A stretch of 64,000 nt of DNA from Ustilago trichophora (Eukaryota; Basidiomycota; Ustilaginomycetes; Ustilaginales; Ustilaginaceae): the NCBI GenBank assembly GCA_900323505.1, contig OOIN01000001.1:682001-746000 (forward strand), written 5' to 3'. Shown here one piece after another: positions 61,838-64,000 of this stretch; positions within the stretch are counted from its first letter, which is position 1; each line of letters opens with the position of its first letter. A program made the translations under genes and the position numbers. The notes beneath the pieces were generated by a model. The model saw only the letters and a list, made by a program, of their open reading frames with translations. It had not been told where the DNA came from and searched no databases.

Positions 61838-62033
61838 CTTAGTTAACGTGACTGGCCCATTAACGGGTCAGGCCCATTAGTGGGTCAGCACTACAATTTT
61901 TGCGAAAAGTGTTCAAAAGATTTGAAGCTGAAATACAAAAGCTCCTCAAATTTGTATGAGTGACCCACAAATGGGCCTGACCCACAAATGGGCCTGACCC
62001 ATTAATGGGCCAGTCCCGTTAAGTTAACTTAAC
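61838..62033. mobile_element. Family B variant with doubled arm motifs
   Basis: AGTTAACGTGACTGGCCCAT on the left mirrors ATGGGCCAGTCCCGTTAAGT on the right. GGGTCAGGCCCATTAGTGGG is mirrored by CCCACAAATGGGCCTGACCC, with one arm unit duplicated on the right side. Confidence 0.82.
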
Positions 62034-62149
62034 CCACAGGCATCCACCCCGATTGAGTGATTGCTTGGGTGAGCAGTGGGTGAGCAGATGAAACTTGTCC
62101 CTTCTGAGAATAACTTAACCTAAGTCGGCGTTAACTTAACTTATATGAA

Positions 62150-62262
62150 TCACATCGTAAAAAAAAGAAAAATCCGTCACGAAGCCACCCTCGAAGCCAG
62201 CCAGATCGGGGGTGCCTTCAAGGGTGGCTTCGCGACGGATTTTTCCGTTTTTTACGATGTGA
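62150..62262. mobile_element. Family A copy, 113 bp, best-preserved palindrome
   Basis: The two arms, each about 43 bp from TCACATCGTAAAAAA through ATCCGTC to GAAGCCACCCT, match with only about four differences. The centre is GAAGCCAGCCAGATCGGGGG. It directly abuts a truncated family B element on its right. Confidence 0.92.
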
Positions 62263-62267
62263 TTACA

Positions 62268-62381
62268 GAATCACAAATACCCCGAAGTGTTCGAACAATT
62301 TCAAGTAGGAATACAAATGCGTGCATATTTTGTATTGCTGATTCTTTAATGGGCCTGACTCTGTTATGGGCCACTCCCGTT
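62268..62381. mobile_element. Family B copy, left end missing
   Basis: From AATCACAAATAC onward this matches the reverse complement of the 60543-60703 copy closely, to the shared CCACTCCCGTTA end. The left 35 bp or so expected for a complete element are absent where the family A copy begins. Confidence 0.85.
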
Positions 62382-62506
62382 AGTGGGTCACTAACACAAT
62401 TTTTGCGAGAAGTGTTCAAAAAGTATGGGTTGAGGCTCCTCAAAATTGTATTGGTGACCCACTCTGTGACTTATGGGCCCGACCCGTAAGTGGGCCAGTC
62501 ACGTTA
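62382..62506. mobile_element. Family B variant, short palindrome plus half arm
   Basis: GTGGGTCACTAACACAATTT mirrors AAATTGTATTGGTGACCCAC; a further GGGCCCGACCCGTAAGTGGG and CCAGTCACGTTAAG complete the right side. Confidence 0.75.
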
Positions 62507-62564
62507 AGAGAGGCTCCTCCTGGAAAAAAGGGAAATTTCAACCCGAAGCCCCGTAGCCACCTCC

Positions 62565-62636
62565 TAAGAAAAGTAAAAGTTGGACCCCGGAGCCACCCTG
62601 GCGACCACCTGAGGTGGCTTCTCAACAGAGCCACAC
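62565..62636. mobile_element. Half copy of family A variant
   Basis: AAAAGTTGGACCCCGGAGCC matches the left arm of the 61141 copy; the right arm is lacking. Confidence 0.7.
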
Positions 62637-62769
62637 TCATATCCTAAAAAAAGTAATAATCCGTTATGAAGCCACCCGGGGTGGCTTCATGGGTGGCTTC
62701 ACAACGTAGCCACCCGGGGTGGCTTCGAGGGTGGCTTCATGACGGATTTTTCCTTTTTTAACGATGTGA
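62637..62769. mobile_element. Family A copy with internal duplication
   Basis: Tips TCATATCCTAAAAAAA and TTTTTAACGATGTGA. The block GTAGCCACCCGGGGTGGCTTC and its partner occur twice inside, which suggests a duplication of the palindrome centre. Confidence 0.82.
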
Positions 62770-62780
62770 CTCTGTGACTC

Positions 62781-62929
62781 TAGCAACCACCCTGGATGGT
62801 TGCTCCGAGCAGCCACCCAGAGCAAGCACCTAGATTCATAATCACATCGTGCATTGGGGGTGCTCGCGGGGTGGCTCCCCCAGGGGTGGTTGCTAGGGTG
62901 GCTTCGGGGTCCAACTTTTACTTTTTTTT
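62781..62929. mobile_element. Family A variant (GTTGGACCCC type)
   Basis: CTAGCAACCACCCTGG mirrors CAGGGGTGGTTGCTAG. The right side continues into GGCTTCGGGGTCCAACTTTT; the core carries AGCAAGCACCTAGATT and an ATCACATCGTG remnant. Confidence 0.75.
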
Positions 62930-62930
62930 G

Positions 62931-63027
62931 GTTAAGTTAACGTGGCTGGCCCATTAACGGGTCAGTCAGGCCCATTCACGTTAACTTGATTTTCCCGCTT
63001 GAGTCAGGTCGTGAATTAAGTTAACTT
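62931..63027. mobile_element. Family B fragment
   Basis: TTAAGTTAACGTGGCTGGCC, GGGTCAGTCAGGCCCATTCA and AATTAAGTTAACTT are family B end and arm motifs in shortened form. Confidence 0.7.
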
Positions 63028-63310
63028 ACATCGTGTAAAAAAGCGTCGCGAAGCCAACCTCAAAGCCACGTAGCCAGCTGATTCATATACTAAAAAAGGA
63101 GATTGTCGACCCGAAGCCACCCTCTGTAGCCACCCAGGGTGGCATCGCAACGAAGCCAGCTATGAAGCCACCCCCGATCGGCTGGCTTCGCAGAGTGGCC
63201 ACCCTGGGTGGCTTCGAGGGGTGGTTCGGGTTGGCGTTTTTCGTTTTTCAGGATTTAGTTGGGGGTGGCTTCGGCTTCGCAACGGATTTTTCCATTTTTA
63301 CGATGTGACT
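63028..63310. mobile_element. Composite of two or three family A copies
   Basis: A left half (ACATCGTGTAAAAAAGCGTC) is followed by a full but diverged copy with ACCCGAAGCCACCCTC and GGGTGGCTTCGAGGGG arms around CCCCCGATCGGCTGGC. A right half then ends ACGGATTTTTCC and TTTTTACGATGTGA. Confidence 0.75.
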
Positions 63311-63651
63311 TGTGAGGAGATAAATCATTTTTTGAAATGACGCAGACAGAAGGAAAGGGAACGAATCATGAATTTTCGATATTTCCTGGCCTGAATGCGC
63401 GAGTTCCTGAAGTAATAATCATACTTTCGACTTCAACATCAAACATCACTGACAGCGTCACATCCGATGAGCTGATGCAGTCCCCTGAGAGCAGGCACTC
63501 AGCGGTGCACGAGATCAGCCCAAGCCCAAACGAGGTGCCGGCAACATCATCTCTTGCTGGCTGCTCTTTGACGCTCGTCTCCGATGGGACGAGGAAGGTT
63601 ACGCTGTAGTTTTAATCGGATTGAGATCGGTATCATCGACCGGTGTCAGAT
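63311..63651. other. Unassigned sequence after the repeat island
   Basis: A 90-codon frame (63337-63609, plus) is present but has no recognised motif; it may be chance. Confidence 0.4.
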
Positions 63652-64000
63652 TCATGCCCTCATCCACTGAATCAAGGGCGAGCCGACCTGTTGGAGCCCT
63701 GCAGAAGGATGCGATAGACTTACCCTCTCGTTGAGCACAAGATCTTCGAGGTTGTGCTTGGTCTCCTCACTGGAGGTATCGCGATTTCGCCACGGGTCAG
63801 GGTGAGCACCACAGCCACGAGTACTGTGTTGCTGGGTGGGAGATGAGGAACTGGGTCCAGCAAAGCCAGGGTAGCGACTTGATGCATTAAACTGCCTAGG
63901 TGTCATGCGAGCCGTCGGAGGCTCACGAGGATGCGATGATACAATACCAAGTGCTGGATTTCGAGGACTACCGTGCAAGTATGCCGGTAAAGGTGTTGCG
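63652..64000 (-). CDS. Possible partial gene running off the right edge
   Basis: The minus-strand frame is open from the window edge (reading ATPLPAYLHGSPRNPALG) to a stop at 63652, about 116 codons, Ser/Pro/Arg-rich and without a recognised domain. A consensus donor (GTAAGT) interrupts it after LEDLVLNER near 63722, so the true 3' end may use another exon, for example from an acceptor near 63608 (ACTACAG). Its reality and its end are both uncertain. Confidence 0.3.
   Translation of the reverse strand, partial: ATPLPAYLHGSPRNPALGIVSSHPREPPTARMTPRQFNASSRYPGFAGPSSSSPTQQHSTRGCGAHPDPWRNRDTSSEETKHNLEDLVLNERVSLSHPSAGLQQVGSPLIQWMRA

Larger units (their letters stand above)
60108..63310. repeat. Island of near-palindromic short repeats (families A and B)
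   Basis: Most of these 3.2 kb consist of elements that read nearly the same on both strands. Family A is marked by TCACATCGTAAAAA ends, GTCACGAAGCCACCC arms and an ATCGGGGGTGGCTTC core; AGCCACCC or GGGTGGCT occurs over two dozen times. Family B is marked by TTAACGGGA/TTAACTTAACG ends and GGCCCATTAA, GGGTCAGGCC arms. Complete, half and fused copies alternate. No frame in the island looks coding. Confidence 0.92.

Noticed and set aside
62145..62489. 114-codon frame within the repeats
   Set aside because: Runs across family A and B palindromes; similar pieces recur on both strands, so it is not a gene.
60108..63310. Repeat island as a CRISPR array or telomere
   Set aside because: Repeats are palindromic elements without regular unique spacers, the host is a eukaryote, and no telomeric TTAGGG units are seen.
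63337..63609. 90-codon plus-strand frame after the repeat island
   Set aside because: Short, no motif, no neighbouring exon with matching phase found; kept only as unassigned sequence.

Overview
ORGANISM. This is nuclear DNA of a basidiomycete fungus, most likely a smut or relative (Ustilaginomycotina). The evidence is mostly intron-poor genes, short GTRNGT/YAG introns of about 75-125 bp, a solitary 5S rRNA gene of fungal type, a tRNA-Leu with an intron, and a fungus-only gene set (SSK1, an exo-1,3-beta-glucanase, a secreted expansin-like protein). The species is not determined and the Ustilaginomycotina placement is inference. LAYOUT 0-13 kb. The 3' part of a Rag/Gtr1 GTPase gene faces UPF3. 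UPF3 and the splicing factor SYF2 share a 260-bp divergent promoter. SYF2 converges on a secreted GH5 exo-1,3-beta-glucanase with one intron. A 3.8-kb gene-free stretch then separates this gene from UPF1, so two core nonsense-mediated decay genes lie under 7 kb apart. LAYOUT 13-32 kb. A 3-kb gap (with a (CA)21 and a 44-base G run) precedes a 1,494-codon low-complexity/coiled-coil protein of unknown function. SSK1, the response regulator of the HOG stress pathway, follows on the minus strand. Next come a three-exon mitochondrial ribosomal protein bS6m gene whose first coding exon is 5 nt, the divergent rRNA-processing gene UTP4, and a bZIP factor. LAYOUT 32-60 kb. A 5S rRNA gene is followed by the DEAD-box helicase MAK5, divergent from a small EF-hand-like protein, then a conserved-looking unknown protein, a four-exon mitochondrial carrier, ribosomal protein P1 (11-nt first exon, 858-bp second intron), an F-box protein, CAP/SRV2, NDC80, a GH5_12-type glycolipid/steryl glucosidase, a secreted expansin-like protein with an Asn- and Ala/Ser-rich tail, a tRNA-Leu and an alpha/beta-hydrolase. 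LAYOUT 60-63.3 kb. This is a gene-free island built almost entirely of short, near-palindromic repeats of two families. Family A (about 110-200 bp) begins TCACATCGTAAAAA and carries AGCCACCC/GGGTGGCT blocks. Family B (about 110-195 bp) carries TTAACGGGA/TGGCCCATTAA/GGGTCAG blocks. Copies of family A also lie singly at 20.6 kb and 43.6 kb. No transposase is visible, so they look like non-autonomous foldback or MITE-type elements, or an undescribed palindromic repeat system. This is the least ordinary part of the window. The last 350 bases hold an open frame that may be the edge of another gene. HOW THE GENES RELATE. Most are housekeeping genes on alternating strands, with no biosynthetic cluster. 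Several touch RNA metabolism (UPF1, UPF3, SYF2, UTP4, MAK5, P1, bS6m, 5S rRNA, tRNA). Two encode secreted cell-wall proteins.
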